The position numbers and the translations under genes are program-made. A DNA stretch of 64,000 nt from Bradyrhizobium glycinis (GTDB taxonomy: Bacteria; Pseudomonadota; Alphaproteobacteria; Rhizobiales; Xanthobacteraceae): the NCBI RefSeq assembly GCF_016031655.1, contig NZ_JACCHQ010000002.1, positions 62,001-126,000 of the forward strand, read 5' to 3'. This document shows, in pieces, positions 44,318 through 53,460 of the stretch (the stretch's first letter is position 1; every line of letters starts with the position of its first letter). The notes beneath the pieces are model-generated. The model did not search any database. It saw nothing but the letters and a program-made list of their open reading frames with translations, and was not told where the DNA came from.

Positions 44318-45541
44318 ATGCCGACGGAACGCTTTCAATTCACCGGCGAAGGCGGCCATCAGCTCGCGGCCGCGCTGGAGCTGCCTGACGGCGAACCCGC
44401 GGCTTTCGCGCTGTTCGCGCATTGCTTCACTTGCGGCAAGGACACACTGGCGGCCAAGCGCATCTCGGTCGCGCTCGCCGCCAAGGGCATCGCGGTGCTG
44501 CGCTTCGACTTCACCGGGCTCGGCTCCAGCGGCGGGGATTTTGCCAATTCGACGTTTTCCTCCAACGTCGCCGATCTCGTCCGCGCCGCCGATCATTTGC
44601 GCCAGACCCGCAAGGCACCCTCGATCCTGATCGGTCACAGCCTCGGTGGCGCCGCGATCCTCGCCGCCGCCGGACAAATTCCGGAGGCAAGAGCGGTGGC
44701 TACCATCGCCGCGCCCTCGGATCCCGCCCACGTCACCGGCCTGTTCAGCGAGCATCTCGACAACATCCGCGCGCAGGGCGAGGTCGAAGTCTCGCTCGCA
44801 GGACGGCCGTTCCGGATCAAGCGCGAATTCCTCGACGACATCGCCGAGCACGAGCTGATGAAGGACGTCACCGGCCTGCACAAGGCGCTGCTGGTGATGC
44901 ATTCGCCGGTCGACGACACCGTCGGCATCGACAACGCAACGAAGCTCTTCGTTGCTGCAAAACACCCCAAGAGCTTCGTTTCGCTCGACCATGCCGATCA
45001 TCTTCTGACCAAGCCTGCCGACGCGCTCTATGCGGCCGACGTGATCGTGGCTTGGGCCAGCCGTTACGTCGATGCGGCGAAGCCGGCAAAGGCAATCGAC
45101 CTGCCCGAGGAACCGCGCAAGGTCGTGGTGCAGGAGACGCGCAAGAGCAAGTTCAATCAGAGCATCATTGTCGGCCCGCATCACCTGGTGGCGGACGAGC
45201 CGGTCGCGGCCGGCGGCGCGGATGCCGGACCCGGCCCCTACGACTTCCTGCTCGCCGGCTTAGGTGCCTGCACCTCGATGACCATGCGCCTCTATGCCGA
45301 CCGCAAGTCACTGCCGCTCGACCGCGTCACGGTCACGCTGAAGCATTCCAAGATCTACGCCAAGGATTGTGCGGAGTGCGAGACACGCGAGGGCATGCTC
45401 GACCAGATCGAGCGCGACATCGCCATCGACGGAGCCCTCGACGCCGAGCAGCGCAAGAAGCTGATGGAGATCGCCGACAAATGCCCGGTGCACCGCACGC
45501 TGACGTCGGAGATCCGCATCGTGACGAGAGCGGTGGTGTAG
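44318..45541 (+). CDS. Bifunctional alpha/beta hydrolase / OsmC family protein
   Basis: A 407-residue fusion. Residues 1-250 form an alpha/beta hydrolase with nucleophile motif LIGHSLGGAAI near residue 108, an aspartate in MHSPVDDTVG and a histidine in LDHADHLL. Residues 265-405 form an OsmC domain with its two redox cysteines in GLGACTSMTM and ADKCPVHRTL. OsmC proteins reduce organic peroxides, and the hydrolase domain may first cleave esters. Fusions of this order are known in proteobacteria. It follows the molybdopterin enzyme by 24 bp and is convergent with the YeeE/YedE gene, just 1 bp away. Confidence 0.92.
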   Translation: MPTERFQFTGEGGHQLAAALELPDGEPAAFALFAHCFTCGKDTLAAKRISVALAAKGIAVLRFDFTGLGSSGGDFANSTFSSNVADLVRAADHLRQTRKAPSILIGHSLGGAAILAAAGQIPEARAVATIAAPSDPAHVTGLFSEHLDNIRAQGEVEVSLAGRPFRIKREFLDDIAEHELMKDVTGLHKALLVMHSPVDDTVGIDNATKLFVAAKHPKSFVSLDHADHLLTKPADALYAADVIVAWASRYVDAAKPAKAIDLPEEPRKVVVQETRKSKFNQSIIVGPHHLVADEPVAAGGADAGPGPYDFLLAGLGACTSMTMRLYADRKSLPLDRVTVTLKHSKIYAKDCAECETREGMLDQIERDIAIDGALDAEQRKKLMEIADKCPVHRTLTSEIRIVTRAVV

Positions 45542-45542
45542 C

Positions 45543-46619
45543 TCAGGCGGCCCGCGAGCCGGCTTCGGCGGCCTGGAGTGGCTGAACCCGCAGCGCGCCG
45601 CGCAGGCCCGCCGTCGTGCCGAGCAGGATGCCGGCGACCGCGACGAACGAGCCCAGTGCGAGCGTAGACACGCCGGTGAGCCCCTGCCCGATCGAGCAGC
45701 CGAACGCCATCACGCCGCCGATCCCCATCAGCGCGGCACCCGTGCCTGAGCGCAGCATGTGGCGCGGCGAGGAATAGCCTTCGAGCTTGAAGCGGCCAGT
45801 TGCGAGTGCCGTCACCAGACTGCCGGCGAAGACGCCGGCCACCGTCGCGATGCCGAAGTTGAGCGTCAGTCCGGTCGAGAGCATGGCATATTGCAGGCTG
45901 TCAGCGATCGGCGCGACGAACGTCAGGGAGGTCACGGGGACCGGATTGAAATCGTCGGCACCGAAATAGCCGGTGACGAGCCAGCCGCCGGCGACGAGGA
46001 GGCCCACGATGATGCCCGCCAAGATCTGGCCGGGCGAGCGGCGGAACGCCGGATGCGCGAAAGCAAACAGGATCAACGCGACGATTGTCGCGGCCGCAGC
46101 AAGCGCGCGCGAAAGCGATTCCGTGAAACCGAGCGTCGCCAGCAAAGACGGCAGCGAATTGGCAGGAGCTGTGGTTTGCGTCGCCTGGACCAGCGCGATA
46201 CGCGCCGGTGCGATCAGGCCCTTGAGATTCATCTGCGCGGCGATCGCCAGCACGATCACGACCACGAAGGAGCGGAGATTGCCGCGGCCGAGCAGCACCA
46301 GCGCTCGCGAGCCGCAGCCGTTCGACAGCACCATGCCGTAGCCGAACAGCAGGCCGCCGAGGAACAGCACCGCCAGCGAAAACGACGGCTGCAGATAGAT
46401 CGACTTGCCGAGATCGACTGTGCCGCTGCCGGCGAGGAACTGGCTGGCGGCGATCGCAACGGCGATTGCGAGCGCGTAGGTTCGCACCAGCCGCCCATCG
46501 CCATCCGCTAGAAACCCGCGCATGCTGCTCATCAGGCAGAAACCGCTGAGCAGGCCAACGGCGCCGTAGACGAGGCCGATGACGAGGCCTGAGAGGATGA
46601 CGAGTTGCGTGGATTCCAT
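45543..46619 (-). CDS. YeeE/YedE family integral membrane transporter
   Basis: A 358-residue membrane protein with about nine to ten helices and the YeeE/YedE signature cysteines in LSNGCGSRALVLLGRGNLRSF near residue 100 and AFGCSIGQGLTGVSTLALGSF near residue 308. Characterised relatives (TsuA) take up thiosulfate, and others handle selenium or sulfur compounds. It is a single-chain version with both repeats in one protein, starting at the ATG at 46619. A sulfur-compound link to the molybdopterin enzyme next door is possible but not proven. Confidence 0.9.
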   Translation of the reverse strand: MESTQLVILSGLVIGLVYGAVGLLSGFCLMSSMRGFLADGDGRLVRTYALAIAVAIAASQFLAGSGTVDLGKSIYLQPSFSLAVLFLGGLLFGYGMVLSNGCGSRALVLLGRGNLRSFVVVIVLAIAAQMNLKGLIAPARIALVQATQTTAPANSLPSLLATLGFTESLSRALAAAATIVALILFAFAHPAFRRSPGQILAGIIVGLLVAGGWLVTGYFGADDFNPVPVTSLTFVAPIADSLQYAMLSTGLTLNFGIATVAGVFAGSLVTALATGRFKLEGYSSPRHMLRSGTGAALMGIGGVMAFGCSIGQGLTGVSTLALGSFVAVAGILLGTTAGLRGALRVQPLQAAEAGSRAA

Positions 46620-46648
46620 TGGTTGTTCTCAGAACTCTCGCTCTTCTC

Positions 46649-46722
46649 CGTCATTGCGAGCGCAGCGAAGCAATCCAGTCTGTCTCCGCGCATGCATTTC
46701 TGGATTGCTTCGCTGCTCGCAC
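46649..46722. repeat. REP-like palindromic repeat, family A (decayed copy)
   Basis: The left arm CGTCATTGCGAGCGCAGCGAAGC is intact. The right arm reads GGATTGCTTCGCTGCTCGCACTGTCG, a degraded version. It lies between the YeeE and quinone-oxidoreductase genes. Confidence 0.75.
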
Positions 46723-46732
46723 TGTCGATGGG

Positions 46733-47737
46733 TTACGGCTTCAGGATCACCCGGTCACGCGACGAGCCCGCGACCGCAACATACGCTTCCTTCGCGCGCT
46801 CCAGCGGATAGATCGCCTTCGCCCTGATCGGAAACGGCTTCAGATGGCCGCTCGCAAAACCCGGCCCGAGGTCGCGCAGCACCGCACCCGTCGCGACCGA
46901 CGATAGACCCAGCGTGTCGATGCCGACATAGGTGTGCTGGCCCCGATAGAATTCGAGGATGTTGAACTGAACGATGCGGTCGATCGCAGCGATCAGGATC
47001 TGGCGGCCGCGAAGCGCAAGCGATTTGTGCGCGGCCTGGAAATAGGGATCGCCGACCGTGTTGAAGACCATGTCGACGCCCTTGCCGCCGGTCAGTTCGC
47101 GCACGCGCGCAGCAACGTCGGTGGCGGAGGCGTCGATCACCTCGATGGGCGCGTTGGCGTGGCCTTCATAGGCTTCCGCCCTGCGCACCACGCCGATCAC
47201 GCGCGCGCCCTGCCAGGTCGCGATCTGCACCGCCGCCTGGCCGACCTTGCCGTTGACGCCGAACACCAGAACGGCCTCGCCACTCTGCGGCACGCCGGCG
47301 CGGCGAAAGCCTTCCATCGCGGTGACGAAGGGCACGCCGATGCCGGCAGCCTCCTCCCAGGACACCGTCCCGGGCTTCTCCACGACCGCATCGGCTTCGA
47401 CCACGAGATGGCTCGCGTGGGTCCCGTCACGACGGATGCCGAGATCGCCGGACGAGCCGAACACTTCGCGCCCTATCGTGCCCGCAGGCCCGTCGATCAC
47501 AACGCCGGCATAGTCGCGGCCGGGGGTTCGCGGGAACACGGCATAGGGCATCAGCCCGGTCGCCGCCTTGACGTCGGAGGGATTGACCGCGGCAGCCTTC
47601 ACCTCGATCAGGAGATCGTTCGGCCCGCGTGCAAGCATCTGCCGCTCAATTGTCGGTGCAAGCGCAGCGGCATTTTCAGCTTTGGCGTTGAGGCGCACAC
47701 AGCGTGCTTCGACCGTTTTGGCATCGGCTGGCGACAT
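46733..47737 (-). CDS. Zinc-binding alcohol dehydrogenase family / quinone oxidoreductase-like protein
   Basis: A 334-residue medium-chain dehydrogenase/reductase. The N-terminal GroES-like domain includes IEVKAAAVNPSDVKAATG and PGRDYAGVV. The cofactor domain has VLVFGVNGKVGQAAVQIATWQGARVIGVVRR, with the AxxGxxG-like turn of NADPH quinone reductases. The catalytic and structural zinc cysteines are absent, so it is more likely a zinc-free quinone or enone reductase. It is a lone minus-strand gene downstream of paaK, 64 bp beyond its stop. Confidence 0.87.
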   Translation of the reverse strand: MSPADAKTVEARCVRLNAKAENAAALAPTIERQMLARGPNDLLIEVKAAAVNPSDVKAATGLMPYAVFPRTPGRDYAGVVIDGPAGTIGREVFGSSGDLGIRRDGTHASHLVVEADAVVEKPGTVSWEEAAGIGVPFVTAMEGFRRAGVPQSGEAVLVFGVNGKVGQAAVQIATWQGARVIGVVRRAEAYEGHANAPIEVIDASATDVAARVRELTGGKGVDMVFNTVGDPYFQAAHKSLALRGRQILIAAIDRIVQFNILEFYRGQHTYVGIDTLGLSSVATGAVLRDLGPGFASGHLKPFPIRAKAIYPLERAKEAYVAVAGSSRDRVILKP

Positions 47738-47801
47738 CGAAAGACCCGCGATTTCTCGCGGGCCTTGTCGCCTCTGGAGCCCATGGAGTCAATCCGCCCA
47801 G

Positions 47802-49133
47802 TCAGTCCTTGGGCCGCTTGTCATAGAGCCGCTTGGCCTTGCCGAGCGAGCGTTCCAGCGTCGCAGGCGCAACCACCTGCACCCTGGAGCTGACGCCGAT
47901 CGTGTTCTTGATGTGGGTCGCAATCCGGTCGGCATGATCGACGAGCCCGCGGCCGTCCCAGCTCTCGGGGCGCGCCTCGGCGATGATGGTGAGCTCGTCC
48001 ATGCGGCCCTCGCGGGTGAGTTCCAGGATGAAGTGGCCGCCGCACCAGTCGGTCGCGAGCAGGACCTCCTCGATCTGGGTCGGGAACAGGTTGACGCCGC
48101 GCAGGATGATCATGTCGTCCGAGCGGCCCGTCACCTTCTCCATTCGCCGCATGCCCGGCCGTGCCGTGCCCGGCAGCAGCCGCGTCAGGTCGCGGGTGCG
48201 ATAGCGGATCACCGGAAAGGCTTCCTTTGTGAGCGAGGTGAAGACCAATTCGCCCTTCTCGCCGTCCGGCAGCACCGCGCCGGTCTCGGGATCGATCACT
48301 TCCGGATAAAAATGGTCCTCCCAGATGTGCAGACCATCCTTGGTCTCGATGCACTCCTGCGCGACGCCGGGGCCGATCACCTCGGACAGGCCATAGATGT
48401 CGGTCGCATCCATGTCGAAGGCATCCTCGATCTCGCCGCGCATCGCATTGGTCCAGGGCTCGGCACCGAAGATGCCGATCCTGAGCGAGCACTGGCGCGG
48501 ATCGAGCTTCTGGCGCTTGAACTCGTCGAGGATCGCCAGCATGTAGCTGGGCGTCACCGTGATGATATCGGGCCGGAAATCGTTGATGAGCTGCACCTGC
48601 CGCTCGGTCATGCCGCCGGAGATCGGCACCACCGTGCAACCGAGCTTCTCGGCGCCGTAATGCACGCCGAGACCGCCAGTGAACAGGCCGTAGCCATACG
48701 CATTGTGGATGATCATGCCACTGCGGCCGCCGGCGGCGCGGATCGAGCGCGCCATCACCTCGGACCAGGTCTCGATGTCGCGCTGCGTATAGCCGACCAC
48801 GATCGGCTTGCCGGTCGTACCGGATGAGGCATGCACCCGCACCAGCTTCTCGCGCGGCACGGCGAACATGTTGAAGGGATAATTGTCGCGCAGGTCCGTC
48901 TTCACGGTGAACGGAAACTTGGCCAGATCGGAAAGCTCGCGAAAATCGGACGGATGCACGCCCGCTTTGTCGAACGCCTTGCGGTAATGCGCGACGTTGC
49001 CGTAGGCATGCTGCAGCGACCAGGCCAGCCGCTGCTTCTGCAGCGCCATGATCTCGTCGCGCGAAGCGCGCTCATGCGCGTCCATCTCGGCGCTATAGGC
49101 GCTGCCACCTTCCTTGAGCCTCGTCAGAGCCAT
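47802..49133 (-). CDS. paaK: Phenylacetate-CoA ligase
   Basis: A 443-residue AMP-forming ligase that starts phenylacetate breakdown by making phenylacetyl-CoA. Motifs: VHASSGTTGKPIVVGYTQRD (P-loop) near residue 90, DIYGLSEVIGPGVAQEC near residue 235, RYRTRDLTRLLPG (hinge) near residue 300, and LGKAKRLYDKRP with the C-terminal lysine. It is the last gene of the paa group, behind paaI. The enzyme supplies the substrate of the PaaABCE epoxidase encoded just upstream. Confidence 0.96.
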   Translation of the reverse strand: MALTRLKEGGSAYSAEMDAHERASRDEIMALQKQRLAWSLQHAYGNVAHYRKAFDKAGVHPSDFRELSDLAKFPFTVKTDLRDNYPFNMFAVPREKLVRVHASSGTTGKPIVVGYTQRDIETWSEVMARSIRAAGGRSGMIIHNAYGYGLFTGGLGVHYGAEKLGCTVVPISGGMTERQVQLINDFRPDIITVTPSYMLAILDEFKRQKLDPRQCSLRIGIFGAEPWTNAMRGEIEDAFDMDATDIYGLSEVIGPGVAQECIETKDGLHIWEDHFYPEVIDPETGAVLPDGEKGELVFTSLTKEAFPVIRYRTRDLTRLLPGTARPGMRRMEKVTGRSDDMIILRGVNLFPTQIEEVLLATDWCGGHFILELTREGRMDELTIIAEARPESWDGRGLVDHADRIATHIKNTIGVSSRVQVVAPATLERSLGKAKRLYDKRPKD

Positions 49134-49172
49134 CCTCGTTTCCCCACATGGTTTGTTCTTTTTTATTTGGTC

Positions 49173-49673
49173 CTATTGATCTTGCGCCGGCAGCCATTTG
49201 CCGGGAATGACGCGCGAATGTCCGCGGAATTCCGCGATGACGACCTCGCCCGCCGTGACACGCACGTCGTAGATGCCGGAGCGGCCGCCGCGCGTGATCT
49301 CCCGCGCCTTGGCGATGAGACGATCGCCAAGCTTGCCCGGCTTGATGAAAGTGATCTGGCCCTGCGCCGCGACGACGCGCTCATTGTGCGAGTTGCAGGC
49401 GAACGCGAAGGCAGAATCGGCGAGCGTGAAGATGAAACCGCCATGGGCGATGCGCTGGCCGTTGACCATGTCCGGCCGCACCGTCATGGCGAGCGTCGCA
49501 AAGCCCGGGCCGATCTCGACGATCTCCATGCCGAGGCCCTTCGAGGCATCGTCCTCGGCCCACATCGCATCGGCGCAGGCGCAAGCGATATCCTCAGGTG
49601 ACAGGGCGGCTTTGACGTTCACGCGCTTCTCCCGGCCAGACGTTTGCTCATGATGTTGTTCTGGTTGGCTCAC
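49173..49673 (-). CDS. paaI: Hydroxyphenylacetyl-CoA thioesterase
   Basis: A 166-residue hotdog-fold thioesterase. The family signature RIAHGGFIFTLADSAFAFACNSHN near residue 77 holds the HGG oxyanion loop and the catalytic aspartate. PaaI hydrolyses stalled CoA esters to free CoA during phenylacetate degradation. The N-terminus (MSQPEQHHEQTSGREKR) is longer than usual, and a start further inside, for example before ALSPEDIACACADAMW, is possible. It lies between paaE and paaK on the same strand. Confidence 0.93.
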   Translation of the reverse strand: MSQPEQHHEQTSGREKRVNVKAALSPEDIACACADAMWAEDDASKGLGMEIVEIGPGFATLAMTVRPDMVNGQRIAHGGFIFTLADSAFAFACNSHNERVVAAQGQITFIKPGKLGDRLIAKAREITRGGRSGIYDVRVTAGEVVIAEFRGHSRVIPGKWLPAQDQ

Positions 49674-49723
49674 ACTGTCAAATAATGCGACGCATTTGCA
49701 TTGCGGAGCCGCAGAACGCCTGA

Positions 49724-50806
49724 TCAGACATGATCATAATCGACCACGACCCGCTCGGTGGACGGCTTGGCCTGGCAGGTGAGAACAAAACCGGCCTTGA
49801 GCTCCCACGGTTCCAGCGAATAGTTGATGTCCATCGGCGCCTCGCCCTCGACCAGTTTTGCGCGGCAGGTCGAGCACATGCCGCCCTTGCAGGCGAAGGG
49901 CAAATCGACGCCGGCGCGCAGGGCAGCATCAAGGATGGCCTCGTCCTCGGCGACCGGCACGTCGCGGCGCTTGCCGTCGATGATCAGCGAGGCGATCGCC
50001 TTCGGCGGCGCGTCGGGCGCAACCGTCTTTTTCGGCCGCGGTTTGCCGCCGAATTCGGAGACGAAGCGCTCGACGTGGATACGCTCGTCCGCGATGCCGA
50101 GATCGCGGCAGGTCCCCTCAATGTCCTCGCTCATGCCAAGAGGACCGCAGATGAAGACGTGATCGACGCTTGACGCCGGCACCAGCGCGCGCAGCAGCAC
50201 CCTCACCTTCTCGCCGTCGAGCCGACCATGCAGGATCGGAATGTCCTGCTCCTCGCCGGAGAGCACGTAGAAGATCGAAAGGCGGTCGATGAAGCGGTCC
50301 TTCAGCTCCTCGAGCGCTTCGAGGAACATGATGCTGTCGGTTGTGCGGTTGCCGTAGAACAGAAAGAAGCGGCTGCCAGGCTCGCGCGCGAGCACGCCCT
50401 TGACGATCGACAGGATCGGCGTGATGCCGGAGCCGGCGGCGAAGCCGACATGAACGCGCGCACGATCTGCCGGCGGGACCAGACCGAAGCGGCCGGTCGG
50501 CGTCATCACGTCGAGCTCGTCGCCGCATTTGAGATCTTCGGCGGCCCAGCTCGAAAACGCCCCGCCATCGACCTTCTTGACGGCGATACGGATCTCGCCG
50601 TCGTCAGGGCCGGAGCAGATCGAATACGAGCGGCGCACTTCTTCGCCGTCAAGTGTAGTGCGCAGCGTCAGGTACTGGCCGGGCGTGAAGGCGTAATCGC
50701 TGGCGAGTTCGCCCGGGATTGCGAAGGTCATGGAGATGGCGTCGGACGCCTCGCGGCGGAGGTCGTTGACGGCGAGGCGGTGGAAGCGCGGCGCGGCTGC
50801 GGACAT
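49724..50806 (-). CDS. paaE: 1,2-phenylacetyl-CoA epoxidase, reductase subunit PaaE
   Basis: A 360-residue iron-sulfur flavoprotein reductase that feeds electrons from NADPH to the diiron subunit. The FAD motif is RRSYSICSGP near residue 53, followed by the NAD(P)-binding FAAGSGITPILSIVKGVL near residue 118. The C-terminal plant-type 2Fe-2S domain has ACKGGMCSTCRAKLVEGEAPM and LTCQ, giving the Cx4Cx2C...C set. I start at the ATG at 50806, 2 bp after the paaD stop. Longer reading overlaps paaD. Confidence 0.95.
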   Translation of the reverse strand: MSAAAPRFHRLAVNDLRREASDAISMTFAIPGELASDYAFTPGQYLTLRTTLDGEEVRRSYSICSGPDDGEIRIAVKKVDGGAFSSWAAEDLKCGDELDVMTPTGRFGLVPPADRARVHVGFAAGSGITPILSIVKGVLAREPGSRFFLFYGNRTTDSIMFLEALEELKDRFIDRLSIFYVLSGEEQDIPILHGRLDGEKVRVLLRALVPASSVDHVFICGPLGMSEDIEGTCRDLGIADERIHVERFVSEFGGKPRPKKTVAPDAPPKAIASLIIDGKRRDVPVAEDEAILDAALRAGVDLPFACKGGMCSTCRAKLVEGEAPMDINYSLEPWELKAGFVLTCQAKPSTERVVVDYDHV

Positions 50807-50808
50807 GG

Positions 50809-51312
50809 TCAATGACACTTGAAATAGTCGAAGGGTTCGCGGCAGGCCTTGCAGCGCCAGAGCGCCTTGCAGGAGGTCGAGCCGAATTCGGAAAGCAATT
50901 CGGTCTTGTCCGAGCCGCATTGCGGGCATGCGACCGCCTGCGCGCCGAACAGCGCGCGTCGCGAGCTCGCGGCTTGCGGCGGCGCGATGCCGTAGGCGCG
51001 CAGCTTCCTGCGTCCGTCCTCGGTCATCCAGTCCGTCGTCCAGGCCGGCGACAGCACGGTTCGTACCTTCGGATGATGGAAGCCGGCGCGCTCCAGCGCG
51101 ACCTCGATTTCGAGCGCGATCATGTTCATGGCTGGGCAGCCCGAATAGGTCGGTGTGATCGCGACCTCGACATGATCGCCGTCGAGAACGACGTCGCGCA
51201 GGACGCCGAGATCGGCAATGCTCAGCACCGGAATTTCCGGATCGACCACGCTCGCGGCGACCTCCCAGGCGCGCTGACGCAGCGCAGCGTCGTCATCGGT
51301 CATCGTCACCAT
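50809..51312 (-). CDS. paaD: Phenylacetate degradation protein PaaD (DUF59/iron-sulfur maturation)
   Basis: A 167-residue MIP18/DUF59-family protein needed for a functional epoxidase, probably in metal-centre assembly. The DUF59 core is DPEIPVLSIADLGVLRD with PTYSGCPAMNMI near residue 65. The C-terminus has four cysteines (CPQCGSDKTELLSEFGSTSC and CKAC), a zinc- or iron-binding tail. The start overlaps the end of paaC by 7 bp (ATG 51312). A second ATG at 51303 is an alternative. Confidence 0.94.
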   Translation of the reverse strand: MVTMTDDDAALRQRAWEVAASVVDPEIPVLSIADLGVLRDVVLDGDHVEVAITPTYSGCPAMNMIALEIEVALERAGFHHPKVRTVLSPAWTTDWMTEDGRRKLRAYGIAPPQAASSRRALFGAQAVACPQCGSDKTELLSEFGSTSCKALWRCKACREPFDYFKCH

Positions 51313-52085
51313 GTCAGCCCCGGAAAAGTCCGCTGCATCGATTGCAGCTCCGACAGGAGCTGGCCGAGATGCTCGCTGTGACGACCGGAGCGGCCGCCCT
51401 GCTGCATCCAGTCGTTCCGCGGCAGTGCGAGCGTTGCTTCACGCGTGACATCGGTGATCGTCGTCAGCCAGCGCCCGCGCAAGCTTCCGGGATCCACGGC
51501 AATGCCAGCATCGATCAGGGCGCATTCACTGTCGTCGGCGGCAAACATCTCGCCGGTAAAGGCCCAGAGATGGTCGATCGCTCCTTGCGCGCGCCGGTGG
51601 CTCTCCTCGGTGCCGTCGCCGAGCCGGATGATCCATTCGGAGGCATGGCGCAGATGGTAGGCGCTCTCCTTCTCCGACTTCGCAGCAATCGCCGCCAGCG
51701 TCGCATCGCGCGAATTCATCATCGCACGCCAATAGAGATCGGCGAAGGCGGAATAGAAGAATTGCCGCACCAGGGTCTGGGCAAAGTCGCCGTTGGGCTG
51801 CTCGACCAGCAGCAGGTTGCGGTACTGTCGCACGTCGCGCAAGTAAGCGAGCTTGTCCTCGTCGTTATCCCTGCCTTCGACCTTGGCGGCAAAGGTGTAG
51901 AGCTCCCGCGCCTGGCCGATCAGGTCGAGCGCGATGTTGGAGAGCGCCATGTCCTCTTCCAGCATCGGTGCGTGCCCGCACCATTCCGACAGCCTGTGGC
52001 CGAGAATCAGCGCATCGTCGGCGCGGCGCAGCGCGTAGAGCACCAGCGGGGTTTCGGAGACCTGGATGTTGGCGCAAGACATCAC
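51306..52085 (-). CDS. paaC: 1,2-phenylacetyl-CoA epoxidase subunit PaaC
   Basis: A 259-residue structural subunit with a ferritin-like fold but no catalytic diiron site of its own. Family landmarks are HRLSEWCGHAPMLEEDMALSNIALDLIGQAR near residues 30-60, NGDFAQTLVRQFFYSAF near residue 98 and KEKESAYHLRHASEW-type helix near residue 135. It pairs with PaaA in the heterohexameric epoxidase. Two ATGs in a row at the start make 52085 or 52082 equally likely. It begins 10 bp after paaB. Confidence 0.95.
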   Translation of the reverse strand: MMSCANIQVSETPLVLYALRRADDALILGHRLSEWCGHAPMLEEDMALSNIALDLIGQARELYTFAAKVEGRDNDEDKLAYLRDVRQYRNLLLVEQPNGDFAQTLVRQFFYSAFADLYWRAMMNSRDATLAAIAAKSEKESAYHLRHASEWIIRLGDGTEESHRRAQGAIDHLWAFTGEMFAADDSECALIDAGIAVDPGSLRGRWLTTITDVTREATLALPRNDWMQQGGRSGRHSEHLGQLLSELQSMQRTFPGLTW

Positions 52086-52095
52086 ATCATCCCCA

Positions 52096-52383
52096 TCACA
52101 TGTGCCCCACTTCTTCCGGCACCTCGTAGAACGTCGGGTGCCGGTAGATCTTGGATTCCGCCGGCTCGAACATCATGCCTTTCTCGGCGGGATCGCTCGC
52201 GGTGATCGTGCTCGAGGGCACGACCCAGATCGACAGGCCCTCGCCGCGGCGCGTGTAGATGTCGCGGGCGGCCTGCAGCGCCATGGTGGCGTCGCTCGCA
52301 TGGAGCGAGCCGACATGCTTGTGCGCGAGCCCGTTCCGGCTGCGAATGAAGACTTCCCAGAGCGGCGTGTTCGGCGTGGCCAT
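52096..52383 (-). CDS. paaB: 1,2-phenylacetyl-CoA epoxidase subunit PaaB
   Basis: A 95-residue small subunit that bridges the PaaAC heterodimers. It starts MATPNTPLWEVFIRSRNGLAHKHVGSLHASDATMALQAARD, which is the well-conserved PaaB sequence, and ends EVPEEVGHM. It sits between paaA (9-bp gap) and paaC (10-bp gap). Confidence 0.95.
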   Translation of the reverse strand: MATPNTPLWEVFIRSRNGLAHKHVGSLHASDATMALQAARDIYTRRGEGLSIWVVPSSTITASDPAEKGMMFEPAESKIYRHPTFYEVPEEVGHM

Positions 52384-52392
52384 ATCGTTCTC

Positions 52393-53385
52393 CTATTCGG
52401 CAGCCTGGGCGGTCTGACGCTGGGCGCGCTTGGCGGCATAGCTAGCTGCCGCCTCGCGCACCCAGGCGCCCTCCTCGTGCGCCTTGCGGCGCGCGGCCAT
52501 CCGGTCGCGATTGCAGGGGCCGTTGCCGGCGAGCACCTGCTTGAATTCGGTCCAGTCGATCTCGCTGTAGCGCCAATGGCCGTCGGCGTCCTGCGCCATG
52601 CCGGGATCGGGAATGGTGAGGCCGAGATATTGCGCCTGCGGCACTGTGGCATCGACGAACTTCTGGCGCAGCTCGTCATTGGAGAAGCGCTTGATCTTCC
52701 ACTTCGTCGAGGTGTCGCTGTGCTGGCTCGTCGCGTCCGGCGGGCCGAACATCATCAGCACCGGCCACCACCAGCGGTTCAGCGCATCCTGCGCCATCGC
52801 CTTCTGCTCCTCCGAGCCGCGGCACAGCGTCACCATGATCTCGTAGCCCTGGCGCTGGTGGAAGGATTCCTCCTTGCAGACGCGGATCATCGCGCGCGCA
52901 TAGGGCCCGTAGGAACAGCGGCACAGCGGGATCTGGTTCATGATCGCGGCGCCGTCGACCAGCCAGCCGATCGTGCCGATATCGGCCCAGGTCAGCGTCG
53001 GATAGTTGAAGATCGAAGAATATTTGGCCTTGCCGGCGAGCATGGCGTCGACCAGCTCCTCGCGCGAGGAGCCGAGCGTCTCGGCGGCGGCGTAGAGATA
53101 GAGGCCATGGCCGCATTCATCCTGCACCTTGGCGAGCAGCGCGGCCTTGCGGCGCAAGGTCGGCGCGCGCGTGATCCAGTTGCCTTCGGGCAGCATGCCG
53201 ACAATTTCAGAATGCGCGTGCTGGGAGATCTGGCGGGTGAGCGTCTTGCGATAGGCCGCCGGCATCCAGTCGTTCGGCTCGATGCGCTCCTCGGCATCAA
53301 TGCGGGCCTGGAATTGCGCAGCTTTGCCTGCGTCCTCCAGATCGCGATCAGCGGTCTCGGCCGTGTTCAGCGCCTGGGTGTACAT
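52393..53385 (-). CDS. paaA: 1,2-phenylacetyl-CoA epoxidase, catalytic subunit PaaA
   Basis: The 330-residue catalytic diiron subunit, which epoxidises the ring of phenylacetyl-CoA. Diiron ligands are visible as [19 protein letters not shown] (ExxH) near residue 105 and [17 protein letters not shown] (ExxH) near residue 190. [26 protein letters not shown] is a family stretch near residue 60. The start is the ATG at 53385 behind GGGAGGA. The in-frame extension to 53439 crosses the promoter. Its ribosome site lies in a possible hairpin (53392-53410). First gene of paaABCDE-paaI-paaK. Confidence 0.95.
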   Translation of the reverse strand: MYTQALNTAETADRDLEDAGKAAQFQARIDAEERIEPNDWMPAAYRKTLTRQISQHAHSEIVGMLPEGNWITRAPTLRRKAALLAKVQDECGHGLYLYAAAETLGSSREELVDAMLAGKAKYSSIFNYPTLTWADIGTIGWLVDGAAIMNQIPLCRCSYGPYARAMIRVCKEESFHQRQGYEIMVTLCRGSEEQKAMAQDALNRWWWPVLMMFGPPDATSQHSDTSTKWKIKRFSNDELRQKFVDATVPQAQYLGLTIPDPGMAQDADGHWRYSEIDWTEFKQVLAGNGPCNRDRMAARRKAHEEGAWVREAAASYAAKRAQRQTAQAAE

Positions 53386-53391
53386 GCGCGT

Positions 53392-53460
53392 CCTCCCGTT
53401 TATTGGGAGGGAATATATAACAATATTTACGCCATGCAAGATATTTCTGTAACATAATGG
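53392..53460 (-). promoter_or_regulatory. paaA leader: AT-rich promoter and ribosome-site hairpin
   Basis: On the minus strand CCTCCC, a 7-base loop and GGGAGG (53392-53410) can form a stem that contains the paaA ribosome-binding site. Upstream, 53411-53460 is strikingly AT-rich for this genome and carries GTTACAGAAATAT and GTTATATATT as similar half sites. This is a plausible place for the promoter and for PaaX binding. Confidence 0.5.
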
